A program made the position numbers and the translations under genes. Under the pieces are notes generated by a model. The model saw only the letters and a program-made list of their open reading frames with translations. It was not told the origin of the DNA and ran no database searches. A stretch of DNA of 22,035 bases from CBDUBS01 sp965365445 (GTDB lineage Bacteria; Bacteroidota; Rhodothermia; Rhodothermales; DASSAV01), in assembly GCA_965365445.1 (NCBI GenBank), contig CBDUBS010000050.1:1-22035 (forward strand). The letters are read 5' to 3'. Below, piece by piece: positions 1 through 7,669 of the stretch; within the stretch, counting starts at the first letter, position 1; every line of letters starts with the position of its first letter.

Positions 1-236
1 GACGGATTGCACAACGGGTACTGGGCGTAGGCGCGCGTAAAGCGCACGCCGCCCGCCGCCAGCCGGTCCAGGGAGGGCATTTGCACCAGTCGCTCGTTGA
101 GTAGCCCGTCCTCCGAGCGCAGATCGTCCGATACGATGAATACGACGTTGGGCCGCGTTCCGGGCTGCGCGGAAACATCCGGCATCAGGAAGCCGCACAG
201 CAGAACCGCCCACATGAAGGCTGAACGCACGCGCAT
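1..236 (-). CDS. Sulfatase, S1 family (N-terminal 78 codons; truncated by window edge)
   Basis: Reading leftwards from the ATG at 236, the frame is open to the window edge. It begins with a signal peptide (about residues 1-23: hydrophobic stretch, then a VSAQ cleavage-type end). Next comes NVVFIVSDDLR (about 30-40), the N-terminal strand of type I sulfatases whose paired aspartates bind the catalytic calcium. The frame ends in QYPLCNPS, with Cys76 encoded at 9-11. This matches the C-x-P-S-R sulfatase signature, in which the cysteine is oxidised to formylglycine by an anaerobic- or FGE-type maturase. The context resembles iduronate-2-sulfatase-like (S1_7-type) enzymes, but the subfamily cannot be settled from this fragment. 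The start lies only 5 nt after the stop of the FG-GAP gene and lacks a clear Shine-Dalgarno, suggesting translational coupling. Likely role: removing sulfate esters from a sulfated glycan in the periplasm or at the surface. Confidence 0.9.
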   Translation of the reverse strand, partial: MRVRSAFMWAVLLCGFLMPDVSAQPGTRPNVVFIVSDDLRSEDGLLNERLVQMPSLDRLAAGGVRFTRAYAQYPLCNP

Positions 237-241
237 AAGGT

Positions 242-1939
242 TCAGTAGTGGGTATGGTTGGCGATTTCATGGCGCCGGTAATCGACGCTTCGGCGGAGCG
301 GCTCGCCGCCGGGATCGGCGCGGCGGCTGCCGTACACGCTCAGCACGTTTCCGTTCAGCGTAATCACTTCCTCGGCCCGGTCACCGGTGAAGTCGAACAT
401 GTGGTACACGGGATCGGGGAAATACAGTGTGCCCGTTCCATCGGGGTTGACGTGAAACTTGTACCAGAACAACTCCTCCTTGCCGTCGCCCGCCCAGTCG
501 CCTTTTACGAAGTCGGGGTTGCCGTTGACGGGATGCGCGGGCCAGCGGGAGAGGTACCGGCCCGCCCGGTCGAAGTACCAGATCTGGCCGGAGAGGTACG
601 GCTCCCCGGCCTGCCGGTTGCCGTAGGTCCGGGCGGTTACGGCCACCTGAGGCGTGGGAGCGCCTCGCAGGAATGCGCCGGTTTCGACCTGCTGGGTATG
701 CTCGGCGGCCTGCTGCCAGAGTATGCGGCCTGTAAGCGCATCACGCGCCATCACGCCGACCTCACTGTGGGCGATGACGATCTCGCGGCGGCCGTCGCCG
801 TCGAGGTCGGCGAAGCGGTAGCTATCGGCATGGTCGTGGTGGTCGAAGAACTGGCCGAAGTCGTTCCAGATTTCGCTCCCGTCCGGGCCGAGCAGCAGCG
901 AGCCGGCAAGGACTTCATCGATGCCGTCGCCGTCGAGATCGACGGGGTAGACGTAGTGGCCGAGGTGGTCTTTCTTCTTCTCTTCCTCGCGCGTCCACAG
1001 CCGGTTCAGGCCGGCGTCATAGGCGTTGATGACAATGAAGCCGCCGGTATCGGTGAAGGTTAGCAACTGGTTCGGGTAGCCGGGGCGCAGGCGAGCCACC
1101 GCCAGCCGGTAATTATAGAATGGATGCGGCAGCGGGGCCGAGGTCCACAGGGTTTTATGCTTGACGGCCCCGGTGCGGCCGTCGGCCGCCACCAGGTACT
1201 CCTTCCCGTCGATGAGCCTCCAGTGGACGACTTCGGCCGGGCCGTCCCCGTCGAGATCCCAGATTACGCCCGGCGGCTCGTCCTTGTCGTCGTCGGAGCC
1301 CGACCGGTAGGACCAGAGCGGGCGGCCGTCGTGGTCGAATACGAACGCCGAATAATCGTCCGTCAGCAGCAGGAGATCCGGGCGGCCGTCGCCGGTTACG
1401 TCGCCGAACTTGACCAGGCCGGGCTCGGGGAGCGTGTACGATTTCAGCAGGCGCACGTCGGGATGAAGCTGCATGGCCTTCAGGTCCTCTTCGGTCAGGT
1501 CATCCCTTTTCGACAGGACGAGCACGTCCATCACGGGGCCGCGCTCGACGCGCATCAGGCGAACGGTAGCCGGGCCTTTTTCCAAATCGAAGCGCCCGGC
1601 TCGCTCAAACTTCAGGGGTTCGTCGGCGAGGTCCTCCCCGATCACCTGGTTGTTGATCGAAACCCGGAGCGTCGTGCCCGACTTACCGTGCGTGTGGGCA
1701 TACAGGTAATACGCGCCGGCTTCAGGGATGTGAACCGTGCGCACGTAGTTGGACCGCGACCCCATGACGAGGGCGGTGTTGTTGAATACCCACGGCAGGC
1801 CGAGGTCGTCGGCATCGGCGATGATGTGGCCTTTCTGAATGTCGCCGATGAAATCCGACGCCGGGATGAGGACCGTATCGGAAGAATCCGGCGGGGGCGT
1901 CACAAACGCCGCAAGAGTAAGGAGAGCAGCGATCAGCAT
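242..1939 (-). CDS. Secreted FG-GAP/VCBS beta-propeller protein, rhamnogalacturonan-lyase (PL11)-like
   Basis: 565 aa with a short hydrophobic signal sequence (1-14). Residues about 20-145 look like a beta-sandwich carbohydrate-binding-type domain. From about 170 onward there is a repeated propeller with acidic metal-binding loops: DVTGDGRPD (180), DLDGDGPAE (228), DLDGDGIDE (334), DLDGDGRRE (378), DWAGDGKEE (481) and DFTGDRAEE (516). The segment 325-425 (propeller strand, conserved HHDHAD, another DxDGDG loop, then DALTGRILW) has the spacing seen in PL11 rhamnogalacturonan lyases, which cleave the GalA-Rha backbone by beta-elimination using calcium. At 565 aa it is near the PL11 length, but I cannot confirm the catalytic residues, so lyase activity is an inference. 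A sugar-binding, non-catalytic propeller is the alternative. It starts 6 nt after the upstream hydrolase and runs into the sulfatase, so it is probably co-expressed with both. Confidence 0.75.
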   Translation of the reverse strand: MLIAALLTLAAFVTPPPDSSDTVLIPASDFIGDIQKGHIIADADDLGLPWVFNNTALVMGSRSNYVRTVHIPEAGAYYLYAHTHGKSGTTLRVSINNQVIGEDLADEPLKFERAGRFDLEKGPATVRLMRVERGPVMDVLVLSKRDDLTEEDLKAMQLHPDVRLLKSYTLPEPGLVKFGDVTGDGRPDLLLLTDDYSAFVFDHDGRPLWSYRSGSDDDKDEPPGVIWDLDGDGPAEVVHWRLIDGKEYLVAADGRTGAVKHKTLWTSAPLPHPFYNYRLAVARLRPGYPNQLLTFTDTGGFIVINAYDAGLNRLWTREEEKKKDHLGHYVYPVDLDGDGIDEVLAGSLLLGPDGSEIWNDFGQFFDHHDHADSYRFADLDGDGRREIVIAHSEVGVMARDALTGRILWQQAAEHTQQVETGAFLRGAPTPQVAVTARTYGNRQAGEPYLSGQIWYFDRAGRYLSRWPAHPVNGNPDFVKGDWAGDGKEELFWYKFHVNPDGTGTLYFPDPVYHMFDFTGDRAEEVITLNGNVLSVYGSRRADPGGEPLRRSVDYRRHEIANHTHY

Positions 1940-1945
1940 GGGGGT

Positions 1946-3022
1946 TCAGTCGATGCGGAAAACGAAAGCGGAGGTATTCATGTAGCGGCCTCCCTGCGAG
2001 GCGACGAACAGGTACGCCGGACGGCCGCCGCGCAACAGCAACTGCGGACGCTCGAAGCGGCCGTACTTGGTCAGGTGCGGGGGTCCGGGGGGCTCCTGCA
2101 CGTAGCGATTGACCGGCAGGTAGGCGACGGTAGGCTCCGACCAGTTTACCCCGTCCTTCGAATCCAGGTAAAGGCCCATGTCGTGGCCGAAAATGCCCAT
2201 GTCGCGGGCGATCATCCTGAACCGTCCGTCCTCGCGCCAGACGTAGGCATCCTCGATCTGCGTGTTGCCGCCGCGGCTAGAATAATCGATGATCGGGTTG
2301 CCGGCATATTTGACGTAAGGCCCTTCCAGGCGGTCGGCCACGGCGAGGCCGTACTTCCGGTTGCCCCGGATGGTCGGGTGGCTGGAGCCGGTGTACTCCG
2401 CCGTGTTCCAGGATTTATAGTAAAGCCGGTACCGGCCGTCCGGGTGGCGCACAAAGGCCGGGTTGGAAGTGCAATGGTTGTCCCAGGCATCTCCCTCCCC
2501 GGCTTCCAGCAGCGGCTTATCCGAGCGATGCCACGGCCCGTAGAGCGAGTCGGAGAGGGCCAGCCCTACCCGTTTGGAGTCCGTCTTGCCGTTGGCGTTG
2601 CCCATGTAAAACAGGGCGTACCGATCCCCCACCCGCTGGATGTGCGGGTTGTGGCAGGTCGTGGCGTCCCAGAAGCCCGGCCCGCGCGGAGCGAGGACCG
2701 TCGAGACGACTTCGAAGGGCGACTCCGGTGTATCGGCCACGGCGTGGGCGATTTCGGAGCTGTTGATCCAGCCGCCCATGCGCTTTGCAGCCGGCCAGCG
2801 GGAGAAAAAGACGTGCGTCTTTCCGTCCGGCCCGTCGATGGGGCTGGTTCCCCAGACGTACCAGTCCTCCAGTTCCAGAACGCGCCCGACCGGCCGAAGC
2901 CGCTGCGCGAAGTCCGAGAGGGGGTATCCTTCGGGGGTCGTTTGACCCTGCCGGACGGAGCGGCAGCCGGCTGCCAGGGGCGCCAGCGCCATTCCGGTGA
3001 GAAAGTGCCTGCGTGTCATCAT
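1946..3022 (-). CDS. Exported five-bladed beta-propeller glycoside hydrolase, GH43/GH117-like
   Basis: 358 aa. The N-terminus carries a twin-arginine motif (TRRHFLTG, residues 3-10), a short hydrophobic stretch and LAAGC ending at Cys20. It is therefore probably Tat-exported and possibly a lipoprotein, although Ala at the -3 position makes the lipobox imperfect. The body has features of the GH43/GH117 propeller superfamily: EDWYVWGTSP (about 52-61), HNPHIQRVGDRYALFYMGN (about 124-142), QIEDAYVWREDGRFRMI (about 255-271) and a C-terminal ERPQLLLRGGRPAYLF (about 324-339). In such enzymes an N-terminal Asp, a middle Asp or His, and a Glu form the active site. Asp53, His124 and Glu257 are candidates only. 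Known relatives release terminal L-arabinose, D-xylose or anhydrogalactose; the substrate here is not evident. Two adjacent ATG codons give either residue 1 or 2 as the start. It lies 26 nt after the GH106 gene and 6 nt before the FG-GAP gene, consistent with one operon. Confidence 0.8.
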   Translation of the reverse strand: MMTRRHFLTGMALAPLAAGCRSVRQGQTTPEGYPLSDFAQRLRPVGRVLELEDWYVWGTSPIDGPDGKTHVFFSRWPAAKRMGGWINSSEIAHAVADTPESPFEVVSTVLAPRGPGFWDATTCHNPHIQRVGDRYALFYMGNANGKTDSKRVGLALSDSLYGPWHRSDKPLLEAGEGDAWDNHCTSNPAFVRHPDGRYRLYYKSWNTAEYTGSSHPTIRGNRKYGLAVADRLEGPYVKYAGNPIIDYSSRGGNTQIEDAYVWREDGRFRMIARDMGIFGHDMGLYLDSKDGVNWSEPTVAYLPVNRYVQEPPGPPHLTKYGRFERPQLLLRGGRPAYLFVASQGGRYMNTSAFVFRID

Positions 3023-3048
3023 GATGATGCCGTGCCGCGCTGCGGCGC

Positions 3049-5985
3049 TCAGGGGTCGAGCCGCCGGAGCGGCGTCAGGGTGACGGGGCCGAGCAGCCCG
3101 GAAGGCCGGGGCTCCCAGCCGGAAGCGTCGAAATAGCCGAAGTCGTTCCGGTTCTCGCTCAGCCGCGCCGCCATGTTGACGTTGTAGAACGTTTTCCAGG
3201 GCGTTCCGCGCCGGTCGAGGGCGGCGATACGGTTCGCCATCAGGTTGGAGACTTCCACCTGTAGCGTATTTCTATCCCGGAGGTCGCCCGAGGAGATGGT
3301 GGTCTGGAACACGGGGCCGATCAGGGTATCCAGCGGGATGCCGTTGAGCAGCACGCGGGCGCTTTCGTGGACGCGGCCCAGGTCGAGCCGCCACGCCTGA
3401 GCGTCGCCGGCGGGACGGGGGAAGGGGATCGTATACCGGGCGGTTCCGGAGAAGGAGCGGCCTGCTTCCCCTCCCATTTCGGTCCAGGAACCGAGTTCCG
3501 AGAGGGCCGTTGCGGGCGGCGCCTCCGGTCCCCCTTTCAGGAAGGTCAGGTTCCACGGGCCGGTCAGCGGCGCGGCAGGGCCGTCCGGCTCGAAATACGC
3601 CCACGCCTCGCCGGAGACGGAAGCCGGGCAGGTTTTCAGCAACAGGGTCGCTCCCGGCTCGATCTGGAGGTACACCTCGACCGTTCCGTCAGGGCGGCTC
3701 CGCAGCCGGGCCATGCCTGTTTTCCCCGAAGCCGGATCGAACAGGGCCGCAGCAACGGCCGGGGTTTGCAGCGGAACCCAGCCGTTGACCGCCCCCTCGC
3801 CGTCGTTCCGGATGAAGTAGGCCGTCCCGTTGTCGTGCTCGCGCCGGATGGTTTGCAACCCGAGGTCCGCCATCGGTTCCCGGCGAACACCCGCCCGGGA
3901 GAGCAGCGCCCGAAGGTCGCCGCCGAGAACAAAGCGTCCCTTCCCGACGGAAGCTTCGCGAAGGCCGCCGAGATCGCGGAAGGCGAGCCGACCGATCATT
4001 TCCTGAAAGGCTTGTTCTCGCCGTTCCAGATCGGCGAGACCCGGCGCCCCTTCGGGCAGGCGGCCATGCACGATCACGGTGGCTCCGGCCTCGGCCAGCC
4101 GGAACAAGGTTTGGAGCGTCGAAAGGGGCATGTATCGCACTTCCGGTATCAGAACGGCCGTATACCTGGCCTCTCCGGTGCGGAGGGCGGCATCGTCAAA
4201 CCGGACGGATTCGAGCGCCTTGTCCGAGACGAAATCGTACGCGACGCCGTGTTCGAGCAGGCGGAGCGCGTCCTGCGTGAAGCCGGTATCCTCAAACGCC
4301 TCTTCCCGACCGTCGAAGTGGCGCAGAAGCTCCGGGCCCCGGTCGGCCCAGCGGTCATACGCGGGGAAGTACAGCAGCAGGTCGTTGTCGGGGCGGCCGG
4401 GTTGCAGGAAGGACTGGACCCGGGTAACGTAGGTATTCAGGTGGGCAAAGTCGTCCCAGAACGGGTTGGACGGGTGAAAATGGACGGCTGCATAGAACAA
4501 CCACCCCGGCCATGCCGCGTCGGGAGGGGAATAGTTGGTTCCGTGGTATACGATGTGGTTGACCCCTCCCAGGAAATAGCGGTCCACGGCCGTGCGTACG
4601 TCGGCGAGCGACGACACGAAATGCTCGTTCAGCCAGGTAGCGGCTTCGGCCGCCACGAGCGGCTTGCCCGTTGTGTTGGCGGCCGAAGAAGCATATTTGA
4701 AGCGCAGGATTTCCGTTCCCTCGGTTTCGGGGATGTCGGAGGCGGCGTAGAGGTCCAGGATGTTGGCCGGGGAGCCGTGCGCCTGGTTCCGGATGAGGGC
4801 GCTCCGGGAATGGGACCACGCCCGCCAGGGTTGGGTGAACGCCTCCAGCATGAGGTCCGAGACGGTCTCCCGGTAGTCAGTCAGGACGCGCCTGTTTCGC
4901 TCCTCGTCGTCCCGGCCGAACAGGGCCGGAAGGTGATCGCGCAGATCGTACCCCCGTCGGCGCTCGAACTCGGCGAAGAGGTCCGGCGTCCAGTCGGCCT
5001 GGCCCCGCGCATCGTCCACTTCGTAGGAGTCGTTGAAAAAGGCCCGCAGGGTCCCTAGATCGTGCCCGGCGAAGGCCTGGTCGAAGCGGCGGAGGTAGCT
5101 TTGCAGAGCCGTCCGGGAGAAATGATCGATGGCATATCCTTCGCCGCCGGGAGCGGCGCGCTCGACCATCTTGCCGTGCAATCCCTGAAAGAGGGCATAC
5201 AGCGTCCACCGGCCCGGCGGAGCGGTCCAGTCCAGGCGGCCCGAGGAATCGACGCGGGCCGTGAGGTCCAGGACGTCGCCCCCCTCGGAATAGGCCATGA
5301 GGGCCTGCATGGGGAGCGGGCCGGGGAAGCGTACCTGATCCAGGGCAAGCGCCTGGAGGTTCGCATTGGCGGACAGGGGCTGCACGAGTTCATCTATCGT
5401 GATGGGCCGGCTGCCCGGCCGGAGGGGCGGCCTGGCCTTCGTACCTTCGTTCGCTTCACCTTCGGCTTTGAGGAAGCCGTACAACTCGTACACCTGGCTG
5501 CCCACGGCGCGGACGAAGGGCTCCGGCTCGAAGCGGATCGGCTCGGGCAGCCGCTCTCCTCCATCCAGGGTATACGTCTCGACGGCCGCGTATCTGGAAG
5601 CATGTTCCGGCGTCACCCACGGCCCGCCGAAGGGCCAGCCGGTGCCCAGCGCCATATCGACGCCGAGGCCGAGGCGCTTCGCCTGGGCGAGGGTGTGCGT
5701 CAGCTTCTCCATCCAGGCCGGCGTGAGGTACGGAATAAACGCATCCTCCCGGCCCACGACGCCGTAGATCGGCGTAATCTCGACCCCGCCCAGACCGACC
5801 GACCGATAGGTTTCCAGCATGGCGGTCAGGTCGGGCTCGGTTACGCTGCTGCCCATCCACCACCAGCGGGTCCACGGGCGCATTTCGCGAGTAATCTCGG
5901 GCCACAGGGGTTGAGCCGGAGCGGAACCGGCTATGAGCCCGCCGAGAGCGAGCAGCAAAACGAATCGAAGGGGGCGGCCGGACAT
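3049..5985 (-). CDS. Secreted GH106 alpha-L-rhamnosidase
   Basis: 978 aa from the ATG at 5985. An upstream in-frame TTG at 6006 would add seven residues in front of a good signal peptide (MSGRP, then a hydrophobic run ending GSAPAQ at about 25), so the ATG is preferred. The mature N-terminus RPWTRWWWMGSSV and GLGGVEITPIYGV are typical of GH106, as are the TIM-barrel segments GVDMALGTGWPFGGPWV (about residue 109), FNDSYEVDDA (about 317) with WTPDLFAEFERRRGYDL, and AAEAATWLNEHF (about 445). The acidic residues in the last two are the likely active-site region. The C-terminal quarter is beta-sandwich, with NLMANRIAALDRRGTPWKT and a final SGLLGPVTLTP. GH106 enzymes remove terminal alpha-L-rhamnose from pectins and other rhamnose-containing glycans. 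The C-terminus is clearly paralogous to the partial gene at the right edge. It follows susD after a hairpin, so its expression may be uncoupled from the transporter genes. Confidence 0.92.
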   Translation of the reverse strand: MSGRPLRFVLLLALGGLIAGSAPAQPLWPEITREMRPWTRWWWMGSSVTEPDLTAMLETYRSVGLGGVEITPIYGVVGREDAFIPYLTPAWMEKLTHTLAQAKRLGLGVDMALGTGWPFGGPWVTPEHASRYAAVETYTLDGGERLPEPIRFEPEPFVRAVGSQVYELYGFLKAEGEANEGTKARPPLRPGSRPITIDELVQPLSANANLQALALDQVRFPGPLPMQALMAYSEGGDVLDLTARVDSSGRLDWTAPPGRWTLYALFQGLHGKMVERAAPGGEGYAIDHFSRTALQSYLRRFDQAFAGHDLGTLRAFFNDSYEVDDARGQADWTPDLFAEFERRRGYDLRDHLPALFGRDDEERNRRVLTDYRETVSDLMLEAFTQPWRAWSHSRSALIRNQAHGSPANILDLYAASDIPETEGTEILRFKYASSAANTTGKPLVAAEAATWLNEHFVSSLADVRTAVDRYFLGGVNHIVYHGTNYSPPDAAWPGWLFYAAVHFHPSNPFWDDFAHLNTYVTRVQSFLQPGRPDNDLLLYFPAYDRWADRGPELLRHFDGREEAFEDTGFTQDALRLLEHGVAYDFVSDKALESVRFDDAALRTGEARYTAVLIPEVRYMPLSTLQTLFRLAEAGATVIVHGRLPEGAPGLADLERREQAFQEMIGRLAFRDLGGLREASVGKGRFVLGGDLRALLSRAGVRREPMADLGLQTIRREHDNGTAYFIRNDGEGAVNGWVPLQTPAVAAALFDPASGKTGMARLRSRPDGTVEVYLQIEPGATLLLKTCPASVSGEAWAYFEPDGPAAPLTGPWNLTFLKGGPEAPPATALSELGSWTEMGGEAGRSFSGTARYTIPFPRPAGDAQAWRLDLGRVHESARVLLNGIPLDTLIGPVFQTTISSGDLRDRNTLQVEVSNLMANRIAALDRRGTPWKTFYNVNMAARLSENRNDFGYFDASGWEPRPSGLLGPVTLTPLRRLDP

Positions 5986-6024
5986 AATACCCTGGGAATA
6001 CGGCAAGAATCGTCAGGAATCAAG

Positions 6025-6063
6025 AAAATGGCCGGACCGGTCCTTGCGGGTCCGGTCCGGCCA
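6025..6063 (-). terminator. Intrinsic terminator or attenuator after susD
   Basis: Arms 6029-6043 and 6049-6063 form 12 consecutive pairs, one T-T mismatch and 2 more pairs around a 5-nt loop. Read on the minus strand, the stem is followed at once by a short U-run (AAAA at 6025-6028 on the plus strand). It begins about 30 nt past the susD stop and ends about 40 nt before the GH106 start. The geometry is that of a Rho-independent terminator. Read-through would make it an attenuator that lowers hydrolase expression relative to susCD. Confidence 0.75.
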
Positions 6064-6092
6064 CTCGGGTTCAACTCGCCGGAACGAGCGGA

Positions 6093-7577
6093 TCAGTACC
6101 CCGGATTCTGCGTGTAGAGACCGGGGAAGATGTCCATCTCGGTCTGCGGGATGGGATAGAGCAGGTCGTTCTGGTCGATGGTGATGTTCACACCGAGCGA
6201 CGAGAACCAGTCGTTCATCGTTTGCACGGCCGTGCAACTCCGGACCAGATCGAACCAGCGTTGCCCTTCTCCGACGAATTCGATGCGGCGCTCATGCAGC
6301 AGGGCCTGCGCGAATTCGGCTTTCGAGGTGGTCTGGAGGGCCGGCAGGCCGGCGCGGGCGCGCACCTTGTTGAGGTACGGCAGCGCCGCCGCGGTACGGT
6401 TCTGCTCGTTGAGCGCTTCGGCGTACATCAGGAGCACATCGGCATAGCGGAGCATCGGGAAGTTCTGGCCCCAGTCCGGGTAGGTCGTCGGGGTGGTCGT
6501 GCGGTAGAGGAATTTCCGGACGTACGGGTTGTTGTTCGTATCCGGAGGCACGCCCGTATTGAGCCACATGGTGTCGATGGTTACGTCGAACCGCTTGTCG
6601 CCCGGCTCGTATGCGGCCAGCAGATCGTCGGAAAGGCCCAGCCGGGTAGCCGACTCGCCGCCGGTGGAACCGAACGGAGCGAGGGTGCGCGTGAGGTCGC
6701 CGGGCACGATGAGGGCCGGGAACACGCTCCCTGCACCGACGCCGCCCGACACGAACTGGATTTCGAACAGGTTGAATTTGTTCTCGTTGGCTTCGGTGAA
6801 CACGTCCTTGTAGTTCGGGGACCATTTGACCGCGCCCCCTTCCTGCCCGATGATCTCCTGCAGGAGCGCTTCGGCCTTCGCCAGCCCGGTTTTATCCTGC
6901 ATAGGGCAACCCGCCATGGTGAGATACACCTTCGCCAGCAGCCCTTTCGCCGCCCATTTCGTCATGCGGCCGAGGCTCGCGCCGGTATACGACGAGGGGA
7001 GGGCATTGGACGCTTCAGCCATTTCTTTCGTGATGAAGGCGTAAATATCCGCCGGCTCCGACTGGCCGATCTGGATGCCTTCCTCCGGGGAGATGGGCTT
7101 CGTCACGAGCGGTACGCGGCCGAACAGGCGGACGAGCTCGAAGTAGGCCTGCGCCCTGAGCATCCGGGCTTCGGCAATGTACTGCGCCTTGAGGGCCTGG
7201 TTGGTGAACGCCACCCCGTCGATGCGTTCGAGCAGCGTGTTGGCCCGGTTGATCATGGTGTAGGCGTCGGCCCAGACCCCCCGGACGGTAGCCGTAAACG
7301 GCGTCACCTGGAAATCCGTGATGTCGCGCCAGTCGCGCTGGGCGTCGGAGAAGATGGCATAGTAGTTATCGGAACGTACTTCCGAGAGGAACAGGTAGAT
7401 TTCAACCGGCCAGTCGCGCATACCGGCGTAGACGCCGGTCACGGCCCTGTCGAAATCCTCCTGCGTCTGGTAGAAGTTCGCCACGGTGACCTCGTTCTGC
7501 GGCACCGGGCTCAGGAAGTCGTCGGTGCACGAGGCGAGCAGCATCGTGAGGCCGAGCAGAGGGATAAACTTTTTCAT
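6093..7577 (-). CDS. susD: SusD/RagB-family surface glycan-binding lipoprotein
   Basis: 494 aa. The signal peptide ends in the lipobox LLASC with the lipidated cysteine at residue 17, followed by acidic DD and FLSPVPQNEVT, a typical SusD mature N-terminus. TPR-type helices follow (for example ARMLRAQAYFELVRLFGRVPLV, about 132-153, a strongly conserved RagB/SusD segment), then MLRYADVLLMYAEALNEQN, the characteristic helix of the C-terminal domain. The protein ends LLYPIPQTE...QNPGY, the usual SusD tail. SusD caps the extracellular face of the SusC channel, binds oligosaccharides and hands them over. The gene follows susC after 92 nt that hold a strong stem-loop. Glycan specificity cannot be read from the sequence, but all neighbours point to a rhamnose-rich polymer. 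Confidence 0.96.
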   Translation of the reverse strand: MKKFIPLLGLTMLLASCTDDFLSPVPQNEVTVANFYQTQEDFDRAVTGVYAGMRDWPVEIYLFLSEVRSDNYYAIFSDAQRDWRDITDFQVTPFTATVRGVWADAYTMINRANTLLERIDGVAFTNQALKAQYIAEARMLRAQAYFELVRLFGRVPLVTKPISPEEGIQIGQSEPADIYAFITKEMAEASNALPSSYTGASLGRMTKWAAKGLLAKVYLTMAGCPMQDKTGLAKAEALLQEIIGQEGGAVKWSPNYKDVFTEANENKFNLFEIQFVSGGVGAGSVFPALIVPGDLTRTLAPFGSTGGESATRLGLSDDLLAAYEPGDKRFDVTIDTMWLNTGVPPDTNNNPYVRKFLYRTTTPTTYPDWGQNFPMLRYADVLLMYAEALNEQNRTAAALPYLNKVRARAGLPALQTTSKAEFAQALLHERRIEFVGEGQRWFDLVRSCTAVQTMNDWFSSLGVNITIDQNDLLYPIPQTEMDIFPGLYTQNPGY

Positions 7578-7602
7578 GATATACGATGCAATCTAGAGTA
7601 AT

Positions 7603-7646
7603 CCCGGCGCCCGGAGGGGCGGCGCCCCGGTAGGCCGGGCGCCGGG
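7603..7646 (-). other. Strong nested stem-loop between susC and susD
   Basis: A perfect 12-bp inverted repeat (7603-7614 with 7635-7646) encloses a second 5-bp stem (7616-7620 with 7624-7628, 3-nt loop). Nearly every pair is G-C. No U-run follows on either strand, so a simple terminator is unlikely. In the susC-susD message it could act as a 3' stabiliser for susC or as a processing site that sets the susC:susD ratio. The function is inferred. Confidence 0.7.
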
Positions 7647-7669
7647 TCAGGCTATGCTGGAGGGAAGGT

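Noticed and set aside
1124..3136. A 670-codon open frame on the plus strand opposite the propeller and hydrolase genes
   Set aside because: It is arginine/valine/glycine-rich with no recognisable domain, and it lies opposite two well-supported genes. Long antisense frames are expected in GC-rich coding DNA.
3367..5058. A 563-codon plus-strand open frame opposite GH106
   Set aside because: Same antisense GC-codon effect. No domain, signal sequence or initiation context, and the minus-strand GH106 is unmistakable.
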